Assembly: GCF_014876775.1 (NCBI RefSeq)
Contig: NZ_CP062310.1
Span: 806,001-870,000 of the forward strand
Direction: 5' to 3'
Source: Infirmifilum lucidum
GTDB lineage: Archaea; Thermoproteota; Thermoprotei; Thermofilales; Thermofilaceae
Length of the DNA: 64,000 nt
Shown piece by piece: positions 52,602 through 61,249 of the stretch. A program made the translations under genes and the position numbers. The notes beneath the pieces were generated by a model, which made no database searches, was not told the DNA's origin, and saw nothing but the letters and a program-made list of their open reading frames with translations. How positions within the stretch are numbered: the first letter of the stretch is position 1; each line of letters begins with the position of its first letter.

Positions 52602-54998
52602 TTAGAGCTGTATTATGTTGACCCCCTCTATTCTCTTGGCGATGTCCTCGGCTTGAGTGGTCAGGATTGCTTGCCTTATGTCGAGTACCGTCGATAGGGA
52701 CTTTAAGAAGTTCACTTTTATCCTGTCGTCGACGTTCGGTAGCGGCTCGTCAAGCATAACGAAGTCAATGTTCCTCCTTATCTGAGAGTATATGGCCAGC
52801 AGGAGTGAGAGGACGACTATGGTCTTCTGGCCGTCGCTTAGTAGCTCGCTGAACCTGTATTTGGTTCCGCCTACCTCTACGAATACTTCGTAATAGCTGG
52901 TGGGTGCTGTTCCCTTCTTCCGCTTTTCCACTACTTCTAGCTCTACAGCTCTGACTTGCTCTGCCGGGTACACAGCTCTCAATATCTCGTTTATCTTTCT
53001 GTTAAGTTCCTCTATTCTCTTGCGCCTCAGCTCTGTCAGGATCTCGCGCGTCGCCGACTTGATTCTCTCGAGGCGCGAGTAGAGGGATTCGAGCTCCGCC
53101 AACTCGTTCTCGAGGCTATGGATTTTCTCCTCCAGGCGCTTGACCTGGTCTACTACGACGGATTCCTCTAGTGTTTTGAGTTGGGCGTTCAAGCTGTCTT
53201 TTTCTTTGGTTAACGAGTCTAGCTCACTCTTGGCCGTTACGTACTCCTTGTACTTGGGCTCATACTCGGCGAGCTCCTCCTCTAGTTTTCTCAGTCTGCC
53301 CTCTGCTTTCAAGATCTCAGAGACCACTTCCTGTTCAGCAAATCTCCTCCTTAAATCGTGGGCTCTCTCGTCGACCCTTGTTAGAATAGCTGACAACTCC
53401 TTGTACTCCCTCTCCTTCTCTCTAAGCTTTATTTCGTCTTCTCGCACTTCCTCGTCGAGAGATTCTTTGCGCTCTAGATATTCTTTATACTTCTCGTACT
53501 CCAACTCACGGCTAACAAGCAACACCTTTAACCCTCTGAGATCCTCAAGAACCTCCCGCAACTCTCTCAACCTTTTCTCACTCTCCGACAGCTTCCTCTC
53601 CAGATCCACTATTGATCGGGTGAGCTGTTCCACCCCCTCCTCAACCTTCTCAATACTCCTGGAGTCCAGCGTTGTCCCGCAGACTTGGCACTGGACACTC
53701 CTCCTCTTGCTAGCCTCCTCAATTAGAACTTGCTTTAACTGTAGCAGACTTCTGGATATCTGGATTTTCCTGGATGTTTCCTTAATTTCTTGCTCTAACT
53801 TCCTGACCTCCTCCTCTAGCTCGCTGGCCTTACCGTACTTACTCTCAAGCTCCTGTACCCTCTCCTCTGCTTCCTCGTACTCGGTCGCGCTGGGTTCAAG
53901 TTCCACGAGTACCTTCTCAAGCGCAGCGAGCTCGGCTTTCTTCAGTTCTACCTCCCGTGCTGAGGCCTGGAAGTCCTCCCACACTCTATCGTAGTGGCTC
54001 CAAGCCTCGTCGACTATTTTCTCAAGGTCGGCGAGTGCACTGCCCGTGTTCTCGCTAGTAAACGTTAGGTGCTCGAGCGCCTCCAACAGCTTCTGGGGGG
54101 CCTTCAGCCTCTCTAGGATGTCTCTGAGCGAGTGCTTCAAGCCTTCAGCCTCCTCCAGTATCTTATACAGGTCTACCTCAGAGGGGGCATGCTTTACTCT
54201 CTCCCTGAGCTTCGAGACATAACTCCTTTCACCCTCAATCTCCCGCTTGAGGCTCTCGTACTTCTCAGCGACTGGCCTTAAGGCTTCGACCCGGGCAGAC
54301 AGCTCTCCAAGGCGCTTCTCAATGTCCTCCACCTCACTTGCAATCTGTGCCCGTTTCTCACTTAGAACGGAGAGATTCCTCACGGCTTCCTCGTATTCGC
54401 TTCTCAGAGTTGCGAGCTCAGCTCTGACTCTCTCCAGGGAACTTCTTACCCTGTTCAAGGAAATAGATTCGTGGAAACTCCTCACGGCGTTTATGCCCAG
54501 GAGGATGTCTAAAGCCCTGCTGCGCGTAAGAGACCTGCCGTAAGCAAGCATGTGCACGAGTACGTAGCTCAGAGAAGCCGAGCGTATAAACTCCTGGAAG
54601 TCCATCCCCAAAATCTCCTCGATAACACCCTCGACCTTACTGGGCCCCTCGAAAACCTCTCCTGTAGGCGTTTCTAAGGCTACGTGCTCAACAAGTCTGC
54701 CGTCAGCTCTCGCCAAGCGACGCTCAAGCTTGTACACCCCCTCCCCAGTAACCTCGAAGTATAGCCGGACAAAGGCTTCTCTACACCCGACATTCACCAG
54801 GCTCTCCCTCTGGATGACGCCGAGCCCTGCGTAAAAGTCAGTACCGAAAAAAACGAACTGAATAGCGGAGAGAATGCTTGTCTTCCCAGCGCCTACTGGG
54901 CCTATGATCAACGTTATCCCATCCGGAAAGTCAAAGACCCTATGGCTCGAAAAGCCTCTAAAGCACTTGACTTCAAGCCTCCGCAGCTTCACTCCCAA
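52602..54998 (-). CDS. Rad50/SMC-like ATPase with zinc hook, crenactin-cluster member
   Basis: 798-residue ABC-type ATPase. Walker A IIGPVGAGKTSIL at about residues 31-43, long coiled coils with a zinc-hook CxxC (QCQVCGTT) near residue 435, signature LLSDGQKTIVVLSLL and Walker B FVMLDEPLPNVDD near the C-terminus. Rad50 normally stands beside mre11, herA and nurA, none of which is here. Instead it ends the crenactin operon, overlapping the small upstream gene by 26 bases. As I recall, crenactin clusters in Thermoproteales include such a Rad50-like gene among the arcadins; which arcadin number it corresponds to is uncertain. Confidence 0.85.
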   Translation of the reverse strand: MGVKLRRLEVKCFRGFSSHRVFDFPDGITLIIGPVGAGKTSILSAIQFVFFGTDFYAGLGVIQRESLVNVGCREAFVRLYFEVTGEGVYKLERRLARADGRLVEHVALETPTGEVFEGPSKVEGVIEEILGMDFQEFIRSASLSYVLVHMLAYGRSLTRSRALDILLGINAVRSFHESISLNRVRSSLERVRAELATLRSEYEEAVRNLSVLSEKRAQIASEVEDIEKRLGELSARVEALRPVAEKYESLKREIEGERSYVSKLRERVKHAPSEVDLYKILEEAEGLKHSLRDILERLKAPQKLLEALEHLTFTSENTGSALADLEKIVDEAWSHYDRVWEDFQASAREVELKKAELAALEKVLVELEPSATEYEEAEERVQELESKYGKASELEEEVRKLEQEIKETSRKIQISRSLLQLKQVLIEEASKRRSVQCQVCGTTLDSRSIEKVEEGVEQLTRSIVDLERKLSESEKRLRELREVLEDLRGLKVLLVSRELEYEKYKEYLERKESLDEEVREDEIKLREKEREYKELSAILTRVDERAHDLRRRFAEQEVVSEILKAEGRLRKLEEELAEYEPKYKEYVTAKSELDSLTKEKDSLNAQLKTLEESVVVDQVKRLEEKIHSLENELAELESLYSRLERIKSATREILTELRRKRIEELNRKINEILRAVYPAEQVRAVELEVVEKRKKGTAPTSYYEVFVEVGGTKYRFSELLSDGQKTIVVLSLLLAIYSQIRRNIDFVMLDEPLPNVDDRIKVNFLKSLSTVLDIRQAILTTQAEDIAKRIEGVNIIQL

Positions 54999-55176
54999 TG
55001 TTACCAGCCTCTACAAGCTCCTGTATAAGCTTCCTAACGCCATTGCGCCCTTCCCTGGCATACACCTCGAGCAACTCCAGCGCAAGCTTAAGAGTCCCGG
55101 GGTCGTCTGCCAAAAACTTGCGGAGCCCCTCGCGCACCGTGTCTTCAATGCCGCGGCCCAGATACCTGACCGGCAT
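54973..55176 (-). CDS. Small helical protein of crenactin operon, unknown function
   Basis: 67 residues, apparently all helical (VREGLRKFLADDPGTLKLALELL), with no recognisable motif. The ATG lies eight bases after the arcadin-2-like gene and its end overlaps the Rad50-like gene by 26 bases, so it is almost surely translated as part of the operon. It may be an arcadin homologue; identity is not established. Confidence 0.7.
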   Translation of the reverse strand: MPVRYLGRGIEDTVREGLRKFLADDPGTLKLALELLEVYAREGRNGVRKLIQELVEAGNIGSEAAEA

Positions 55177-55184
55177 GACTCCCC

Positions 55185-55817
55185 TTACCCGCCCCCAACT
55201 GGTTTTTTACTCCCGAGAACCTGGAGCCAGGGATTATCCTTAATGAAGTCCGGTAGATCCCCGCTTGATCCTGAGGGCTGTGTCCCTGTAGCGGGCTGGA
55301 TCTCGGGCCGGAGTGGTTGTGCTGGCACAGGCTTCAGTTTTACAGAGCCCTCTAGTGGGACAGGGGCTTCTTGCAACGCGCTCTGTATTTTTAAACCCTG
55401 GGTAGCACGGATTATTTTATCAGTTTGGACACGTGTACTTCTGCGTTGCCTGGGAACTCTTATCTCAATTACTTCCCCATTATCCCGTACCTCTAAAACC
55501 CCCACGTTTTTCTCCGAAACGATTTGTATAGTTCGCCTATTCGCATGCACTAGTTTCCTGCCTGGTACTGCGAGGTACACGTAGCTCGCATCAAGAGACT
55601 CACTCTCGTGTGCCTCGTGGGTAATTTCAGCGTCAATAGCGCTTAGTGGAATCCTTGCTCCGATGTACTTGATTACTATCTTCTCGCCAGTAGGGCTTAC
55701 GGCGATAATGTCGGCTTTCCCGTCATGAAAGAGCACATTCTCCACACGCCCCCCTATGCTCCTCTCAACATAACTTTTAACGTAGTCAATGTACATTAAG
55801 TCGTCTCTTCTCGCCAT
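55185..55817 (-). CDS. Arcadin-2-like protein (candidate crenactin regulator)
   Basis: 210 residues next to crenactin. An N-terminal globular region of about 135 residues (with VIKYIGARIPLSA) is followed by a Pro/Gln-rich flexible linker and a short C-terminal segment DLPDFIKDNPWLQVLG that could form an amphipathic helix. Arcadin-2 of Pyrobaculum has about the same length and a C-terminal peptide that binds crenactin and limits filaments (recalled knowledge). The match is by length, position and architecture, not by a sequence search. Confidence 0.65.
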   Translation of the reverse strand: MARRDDLMYIDYVKSYVERSIGGRVENVLFHDGKADIIAVSPTGEKIVIKYIGARIPLSAIDAEITHEAHESESLDASYVYLAVPGRKLVHANRRTIQIVSEKNVGVLEVRDNGEVIEIRVPRQRRSTRVQTDKIIRATQGLKIQSALQEAPVPLEGSVKLKPVPAQPLRPEIQPATGTQPSGSSGDLPDFIKDNPWLQVLGSKKPVGGG

Positions 55818-55866
55818 TACTGTGCATGTAAAAGATGCTACGAGACCCTAAAAGGGTTTCGGGTCT

Positions 55867-57138
55867 TTAATAGTGGACGCCCCGCTTGTACCAGCCCTCC
55901 CTGCTCCTCCAGTCCCACTCAATATCCTCCGGCAAAGCAATACTATAGACGATTGTACCCTTCCACACCGAGTACAAGGGATCAGAGACCATGTGCACGC
56001 GGGCTGTTATACCTACATTTGACAGCTCAAGCCTCAGTTTCTCCGCACTATCAACAGCAACGTCTTCAAGCCCTTTTGGAACCTTCCAGGAAAAGTTGCC
56101 ACCACTGAGTATAAAGTCATTGTAGAGGCTCGGCAGAAGCTCAACAGAAACCTTGCCCAGCGAGGCTTGTATCGCCTCGACAAGGGGGGCGTCTCCCTGA
56201 ATTACATTCTCGCCAACTCTTGTATCCTTAGGCCTGGGCATGCCGCGCTTATAGTAGCTCTCGAAGAGCTCATGTTTAGGATTGAATATGACCTCGCCTA
56301 TCAGAAACCTCATCCACCCGTTTTTCTCCATGTCAACCTGTATAGTAGTCCCAGGTATTCTGAAAACAGTTCTAAATCTTTCGGGGTCGCTCTTGGCGAT
56401 TTCGATTGCCTCGTTTAAATCCCTCGGAACCAGGCCAACAGCTTCCTTAAACATTCGGACAAACTTCTCCTCCCGTGCCCTGTCTCCGTAGCCTAAATCC
56501 TTGAGGATCTCGGCTGCTATTGCGTCAGCCTCAGCGCCCCCACGGTTCAATGCGACAATAGCACTGCGAATAGGGTATGCTGAAATCGGAGTTATCTGAG
56601 TGTTCCCGTGCCCGCTCTCGATGACGACACATGTTACGGACTTCTCCGCGATAGCCACTGCCAATGGCTGAGGTATAATCGTGACCGCCTTGACATAGTG
56701 GCCCTCCTCATCCAGTTTGGCATGAATCTCGAAAAGTCTCTCGTACATGTAGTCCGGAGCAACCGCAGACAGAGCGGCCGTCACGTAGAACCCATCAAAG
56801 TCCTTAGCTTGGGGCTTCGAGACCATAAAGCCGTACCTCGTGACCTCTTCTATCACCCTCCAAGCTCTCTCGTCGTTCTTGTCAACAAGCCCGTCGCGCA
56901 TAGGGTAGACTAGGTAGCGCGATACGTCCTCAAGACTCCCCAGATACCTCACTACGTCGGGTCCCACAACGACGTCTTTTTCGATGCCATATATCCTTAG
57001 AAGCGTCTTAGACTCGCTCAGGAAAAGCCCCCTATTCTCGATTACCTGGGGCCTCTCGGCTAGGGGGCCGAACTTGAACTGGCTGGTCCCGTAGTCCTCT
57101 CCGTAGGCAAACCTCTGCTTGTACAGGCTTATAGACAT
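55867..57138 (-). CDS. Crenactin, archaeal actin-like protein
   Basis: 423-residue actin-fold ATPase forming double-helical filaments in Thermoproteales, thought to shape cells. Actin-family elements: phosphate-1 region near the N-terminus (RFAYGEDYGTS), phosphate-2 ESGHGNTQITPIS near residue 170, adenosine motif FILSGGNFSW near residue 345, and C-terminal WDWRSREGWYKRG. It fits crenactin better than MreB, which is shorter. First gene of the leftward operon; a TATA-like element lies about 30 bases upstream of the ATG. Confidence 0.92.
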   Translation of the reverse strand: MSISLYKQRFAYGEDYGTSQFKFGPLAERPQVIENRGLFLSESKTLLRIYGIEKDVVVGPDVVRYLGSLEDVSRYLVYPMRDGLVDKNDERAWRVIEEVTRYGFMVSKPQAKDFDGFYVTAALSAVAPDYMYERLFEIHAKLDEEGHYVKAVTIIPQPLAVAIAEKSVTCVVIESGHGNTQITPISAYPIRSAIVALNRGGAEADAIAAEILKDLGYGDRAREEKFVRMFKEAVGLVPRDLNEAIEIAKSDPERFRTVFRIPGTTIQVDMEKNGWMRFLIGEVIFNPKHELFESYYKRGMPRPKDTRVGENVIQGDAPLVEAIQASLGKVSVELLPSLYNDFILSGGNFSWKVPKGLEDVAVDSAEKLRLELSNVGITARVHMVSDPLYSVWKGTIVYSIALPEDIEWDWRSREGWYKRGVHY

Positions 57139-57164
57139 TACAACCCCTGATCTACTTTACGCAA

Positions 57165-57178
57165 CCCTTAAATAAATT
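57165..57178. promoter_or_regulatory. Shared TATA-like element between crenactin and divergent gene
   Basis: CCCTTAAATAAATT reads as a TATA box on both strands. It lies about 25 bases before the GTG at 57,196, giving a leaderless mRNA, and about 33 bases before the crenactin ATG at 57,138, so one site may serve both sides of the cluster. Confidence 0.5.
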
Positions 57179-57195
57179 CACGCATCTCAACGCCC

Positions 57196-57585
57196 GTGGG
57201 CGATGTATTAAGGGTGGAGTTCCGGAAGTTTGGGAAGGTAGTATCGGAGGCTGAGGTACGGCGGGACCTAGTCCCCCTAAACTTTGAAACAATAAGGAAA
57301 ACAGGGAAGATTGTGACTACAGTGACAAATAGGGACGAATACATCGTTGTCAACTTCCCGGCCAGACTAGTGAACGAGGGAAGCCTCTACACCAGTTTCA
57401 AGGCAGGGGACCTACTCATAGCCCCCGCGGCTTCATCTCTAGTTGTTGTACTAAAGGCCTTCAGCGAGAGCAGGTGGAGAATGTTCAAGGCGGGTGAGGT
57501 AAAGAGCGGGTTAGAGGCCCTGCGCAGTATGAAGACGGGTGAAAGTATAACTATAGCAGTGACCGAGGTGGAGCAGAGTGTCTGA
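57196..57585 (+). CDS. Hypothetical protein of crenactin locus (129 residues)
   Basis: Unknown, beta-rich (VEFRKFGKVVSEAEVRRDL, IVTTVTNRDEYIVVNF, LVVVLKAFSESRWRMF), no signal or metal motif. GTG start at 57,196, close to the shared TATA-like element. It overlaps the next gene by eight bases. Divergent position from crenactin suggests an arcadin-like or regulatory role, possibly arcadin-1, which is also a small protein; I cannot confirm it. Confidence 0.7.
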   Translation: MGDVLRVEFRKFGKVVSEAEVRRDLVPLNFETIRKTGKIVTTVTNRDEYIVVNFPARLVNEGSLYTSFKAGDLLIAPAASSLVVVLKAFSESRWRMFKAGEVKSGLEALRSMKTGESITIAVTEVEQSV

Positions 57586-57952
57586 GCAACAATTCGAGCC
57601 AATGATGCCAATAAAGCTTACAACACTTAATGACCTTGCCAGGCTAGCTAGTAGCACAAGTGCTCTTGGCCACGTCACGTACATAGTTCACTTCACCCAT
57701 GGCGAGAAGCACTACTACGGCGTGTTCGTCGTCTTCCGGGACTACTACAAACTATACGGACTTCCGATGTTCTACTACATAGAGATGGACAAAGAGCTCC
57801 CTGGCAACTACATTCTCTTCCGCTCCGACGAAGCCGGGGAGAACGTTGAAATATCGAGGGGAACCAAGCCTGGATATATAGCACTGCCAATTATAAACCT
57901 GTCACTCGACAACCCCCAGTTCCTCAAAGTAATCCAACTGCTTAACAAGTGA
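57578..57952 (+). CDS. Hypothetical protein of crenactin locus (124 residues)
   Basis: Unknown small protein rich in aromatic residues (HFTHGEKHYYGVFVVFRDYYKLYG, shown in part, then MFYYIEMDKEL and YILFRSDEAGE), predicted beta-strand-rich. GTG start overlapping the upstream gene by eight bases. A good second candidate for an arcadin-1-like protein by size, but no motif fixes it. Confidence 0.7.
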   Translation: MSEQQFEPMMPIKLTTLNDLARLASSTSALGHVTYIVHFTHGEKHYYGVFVVFRDYYKLYGLPMFYYIEMDKELPGNYILFRSDEAGENVEISRGTKPGYIALPIINLSLDNPQFLKVIQLLNK

Positions 57953-57989
57953 CCGTCTTTTAAGCATATAAACAATACTAGAGGGGGGA

Positions 57990-58448
57990 ATGAGGGACAG
58001 GCAAACCAGCATAAATATCCTCCAAGGGTATCCATCAATCCTCTGGGACTCCTACAGTATTTTCGCAAGCACATCCAGAGCCCTCGTATCTACCCTCAGA
58101 CTAGTCCAGCACAATGTAACAGACAGCGCCGTCCAGGTGGTACTAATCTTGCTGGTTGAGGCTTTACGAATCAGCATCAGGAATCTCAGGACACATATAA
58201 TACACACAAGAAACTCGGGTTTCGGAGATAGAGCGGTGCTCAAGAAGATTGCGTATGGCTACATTGCACGGTGCTCTGACCTTGTGTCAAATATAAGGAA
58301 TGCAGAGATAACACTCAGAGGGATAGACTACAGAAATGCAATGTTCGTACGTGAAAAGCTGAGGGGCATAGAGGACGATCTTGAAGGGCTAAACCACTAC
58401 ATCGACTTGATAATTGAAGAACTCGATTCTAAAGAAAACACGGCGTGA
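57990..58448 (+). CDS. Hypothetical all-helical protein of crenactin locus (152 residues)
   Basis: Predicted all-helical (SIFASTSRALVSTLRLVQHN, VLILLVEALRISIRNLR, EKLRGIEDDLEGLNHYID). No membrane helix or nucleotide motif. It could be a coiled-coil partner. It follows the two small beta-rich proteins in the same direction after 38 bases and converges with alba, ten bases away. Confidence 0.7.
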   Translation: MRDRQTSINILQGYPSILWDSYSIFASTSRALVSTLRLVQHNVTDSAVQVVLILLVEALRISIRNLRTHIIHTRNSGFGDRAVLKKIAYGYIARCSDLVSNIRNAEITLRGIDYRNAMFVREKLRGIEDDLEGLNHYIDLIIEELDSKENTA

Positions 58449-58457
58449 AAACTCTGA

Positions 58458-58748
58458 CTATTTCTTACGGGCGAGGACTATCTCTATGATGGATATAGTC
58501 CTCTTCTTGTCTCCTTCGCCTACCTGTTCGCTTCCAATCTTTATTGTCTCGACGTCGACCTCGTCCTTGAGGAACCTGCTCTTCACTATCTCGGCAACGT
58601 CTACCGCGCGGCTTATAGCTCTGCCCCTAGCCTTGATTGCGACCCTCTTGGCGCCCTGGTTGAATTGAATGACTGCTGCGAGGACGTAGTTCATGACGTT
58701 CTTGCTTCCTACTAGTACGCTTCCTTCTTGGACACTCATTTGCTTCAC
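58458..58748 (-). CDS. albA: DNA/RNA-binding protein Alba
   Basis: Dimeric archaeal chromatin protein of 96 residues. Signature: [40 protein letters not shown], and C-terminal [12 protein letters not shown]. The lysine regulated by acetylation in Sulfolobus corresponds to the region near the GSKNVMNY segment (Lys13). Standard length. Downstream of PINA on the same strand. Confidence 0.97.
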   Translation of the reverse strand: MKQMSVQEGSVLVGSKNVMNYVLAAVIQFNQGAKRVAIKARGRAISRAVDVAEIVKSRFLKDEVDVETIKIGSEQVGEGDKKRTISIIEIVLARKK

Positions 58749-58798
58749 CGTTTGCAGAGTCCCTTATACTAGTGCGTTAATAAATGTTACGCATATCC

Positions 58799-60388
58799 CT
58801 AGAAGGAGGGCTTAAGCTCGAGCTCGTAACCGTAGCGCCTGACTATCCTCTCGAGCTTGCGCCTAGGCTTTCCAGTGAGGTAATTGTAGTAGTCGGCGGA
58901 GACCTGTATGGTGACGGTGGAGGAGTTCGAATCTATCGTTACCTGGTACCCGTCATCGCCGAGGATTTTGTACAGGGCTCTCTCGATTGCAGACTTTATC
59001 TTGTACTCCTCCACGCTAACTCTCCCAGACGGCTTCTTTATAGGAACCACGAAAGTCCTCTCGCCGAACACGTACAGCTCGTATTCGGGTTCACCGGTCA
59101 TGAAGTCACGCACAACGACTACAGGGCGTGCAAGATCCTCCTCCCTAAGGCCGTGAGGTATTTTGACTGTGGTCTCAAGAGAGTACACCTTCTCCACTTG
59201 CCCGTTCTTGATGTAGATCACTGTGTCAACTATCGATGGAATCATGCCGAGCTCGACCCTCCCGATAAACCTCTGAATAGCGTCAATGGGGCTTGTAGCG
59301 TGCACTACCCCAACCATGCCTACTCCAGCAAGCCTTAGATCCGCATACAGCTGGAAGTCCCTTGTGTCCCTCATCTCGTCGAAGAACGTGTAGTCAGGCC
59401 TGGACAGTAGAAGCACATCGTGTATCTCCTCAGAGGTTGCATAGTTCTTGGAGTACTGCGTAATTTCCACTGGAAGGTGCATGTCCCTAGGAGACTCGAT
59501 AGTCTTGACGACCTTCCCCTTCCTATAGTAGTATTCAGCTAGGGCCTGCGCGAACGTAGTCTTGCCCATGCCTGGGGCTCCTGCTATCAGTATCCCTTCA
59601 GCCTGCTTCTCGAGTCTCTCAATGAGCTTCCTAGGTAGATTATAGTCCTCCAAGCGGAGTTTCGCAACAGGCCTCACAGCTGTTATCTCTATGCCGTCCG
59701 AGAACGGAGGCTTTGTTACAACGATGCGGTACGTGTCTAGTTGCACTATAATTACCCCTCTACCCTCGTACTCCACGAATGCTGATTGGCTCTCGTTCCT
59801 AACGCGTTCAAAAATCTGCCTTATATAGTCTTCAAGCTCCTCCCTTGTCAACGGCTCACTACGCAGCTCCACAAAGGTCCACTTCCCGGGTAGCCCCTTC
59901 TTTGCGTAGGGCTTAGACCCCTCCTTCAAGTGGATAGACATTATGTCGTTGTCGAAGAATTTCTCGAGAAAGAACTCTTCACCACGCCTCGGCGGCAGGT
60001 ACAGAGCCTTAATACCCATAGCTTCTGCAGCCTTGGCAGATACCTCATCGCATGTCACGAGAGTCCCGCCGTGCTCGAACGCTAAGAGCCTGACAATAAT
60101 GTCCGGGTCTAGATCCCGCGTCGCCCGCAAGCCCTGCGGCATGTTGTGAGAGTACTCCAGTTCGACGACCTCCTGTAGAGACTCAATGGCGTCCCTCAAT
60201 AGCCCAAGCTCCCGCAGCCCTGAGAGACCGCTTCCCGCGCCTTTCCTGGCGAGCTCTTCGAAGTAGTTCACCAGGCTCACGTGGAGAATTACACGGCCAG
60301 CTATCCTACCCTCCGCGATGGCCTCGCGGAGAACCCCGCTCAGTATAGCGGATGTGTCTGGAATGTACACGTTTTCCTCTAGACTCAT
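58799..60388 (-). CDS. PINA-type ATPase (PIN domain, RecA-like ATPase, C-terminal KH-like domain)
   Basis: 529-residue archaeal ATPase. N-terminal PIN domain (IPDTSAILSGVLREA ... LVTCDEVSAKAA) with several acidic residues, central ATPase with Walker A GAPGMGKTTFAQA near residue 275 and Walker B YTFFDEMRD, and a C-terminal KH-like domain. Sulfolobus PINA is a hexameric Holliday junction migration ATPase that works with the resolvase Hjc (recalled knowledge). Related to the VirB11/PilT superfamily, but the PIN domain makes a secretion role unlikely. It lies upstream of alba by 50 bases. Confidence 0.9.
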   Translation of the reverse strand: MSLEENVYIPDTSAILSGVLREAIAEGRIAGRVILHVSLVNYFEELARKGAGSGLSGLRELGLLRDAIESLQEVVELEYSHNMPQGLRATRDLDPDIIVRLLAFEHGGTLVTCDEVSAKAAEAMGIKALYLPPRRGEEFFLEKFFDNDIMSIHLKEGSKPYAKKGLPGKWTFVELRSEPLTREELEDYIRQIFERVRNESQSAFVEYEGRGVIIVQLDTYRIVVTKPPFSDGIEITAVRPVAKLRLEDYNLPRKLIERLEKQAEGILIAGAPGMGKTTFAQALAEYYYRKGKVVKTIESPRDMHLPVEITQYSKNYATSEEIHDVLLLSRPDYTFFDEMRDTRDFQLYADLRLAGVGMVGVVHATSPIDAIQRFIGRVELGMIPSIVDTVIYIKNGQVEKVYSLETTVKIPHGLREEDLARPVVVVRDFMTGEPEYELYVFGERTFVVPIKKPSGRVSVEEYKIKSAIERALYKILGDDGYQVTIDSNSSTVTIQVSADYYNYLTGKPRRKLERIVRRYGYELELKPSF

Positions 60389-60829
60389 TACTGGTGCTCA
60401 AGAACCGAGACTCTACTTGACTTTTAAAGATTTCGTATAAAGAGGGTCTAGACCCCTAGTCTTCCACTGGAACAGCCTTATAGAGTCACTTCATATACAG
60501 AGCAGAAGTAGTGAAACCTAAAATCAGGCACTAGTGTTCCACAAGTTCCACACGAAATGTAGGGGTCTCAGGACGTTATACACTATTCAAGGAGAATCTA
60601 CAATTATACGAGTCTATACTCCCGTGTGTAAGGGGGTTTAAATAACCCCTCAATTTCCACTGGAGCATGTGGAAAAAAGAAGAATTCAACGGAAAAGCCT
60701 TTATAGCAATGAATAATTCTCTGTCTGGAAATACTAATGAAAACTTTTGAGAAAAATTTAAACAGAGAAAAACTAGAGTTTATACTATATCCCCCAGCAT
60801 GTATATTTTCAAGAGATTGTGATAAATAG
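60389..60829. other. Non-coding stretch with two inverted repeats
   Basis: No gene can be supported in these 440 bases. They contain a perfect 12-base palindrome GGGTCTAGACCC at 60,444-60,455 just after a TATA-like CGTATAAAG, a hairpin GGGGTT-TAAAT-AACCCC at 60,633-60,649, and the motif TTCCACTGGA twice (about 60,459 and 60,654). The right end is AT-rich and holds the probable promoter (GTTTATACTATAT, about 60,778-60,790) of the winged-helix gene. Confidence 0.5.
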
Positions 60830-61249
60830 GTGCAAGAGTTGGTTATACAGGGTGTAATGGCTCCTAGAATCAAGATCGAGGACTCGCTCCCCTCGGGGGA
60901 GAAAATCTCCCTGATGATAGAGGGAGGAGACCTAGACGAAGCAAAGATACTTCAGATACTGTCCATGCTTAAGAGCCTCAAAGCGTCCAGCGAGGTCGAG
61001 ACTGGACAGGTCGCGGAGGGCTCGCTGAAGGAGAGAGTCTGGAGAATAATAGTCGAGAACTTCGGGGATGGCACATGGTTTTCGCTCAGGGATCTGTACA
61101 ACATAGCCATACGTGAAATGCCAGACCTGAAGATAACGGCAGTGTCCACGTACGTGACGCGGCTAGTAAGCGAGGGGCGGCTCTTAAAGCGCGGAACCAA
61201 GCCGAACACGCGCTACAGAATAAAGACCCTGGTAGTCGAGAAGGCCTAG
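60830..61249 (+). CDS. Winged-helix DNA-binding protein
   Basis: 139 residues from GTG 60,830 (ATG at 60,857 also possible). The C-terminal half is a winged helix (SLKERVWRIIVENFGDG, FSLRDLYNIAIREM, VSTYVTRLVSEGRLLKRGTKPNTRYRI), the last segment forming the wing. The N-terminal part is charged and may dimerise (DLDEAKILQILSMLKSL). Targets unknown. Convergent with the CBS regulator, four-base overlap. Confidence 0.75.
   Translation: MQELVIQGVMAPRIKIEDSLPSGEKISLMIEGGDLDEAKILQILSMLKSLKASSEVETGQVAEGSLKERVWRIIVENFGDGTWFSLRDLYNIAIREMPDLKITAVSTYVTRLVSEGRLLKRGTKPNTRYRIKTLVVEKA

Noticed and set aside
54973-55176. Sequencing frameshift linking the 67-residue gene to the Rad50-like gene
   Set aside because: The Rad50-like protein begins with its normal N-terminal strand and Walker A at the right distance, so overlapping genes are the better reading.
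60604-60873. 89-residue open frame on the minus strand
   Set aside because: It overlaps the promoter and start of the winged-helix gene and is Phe/Ser-rich low-complexity sequence.
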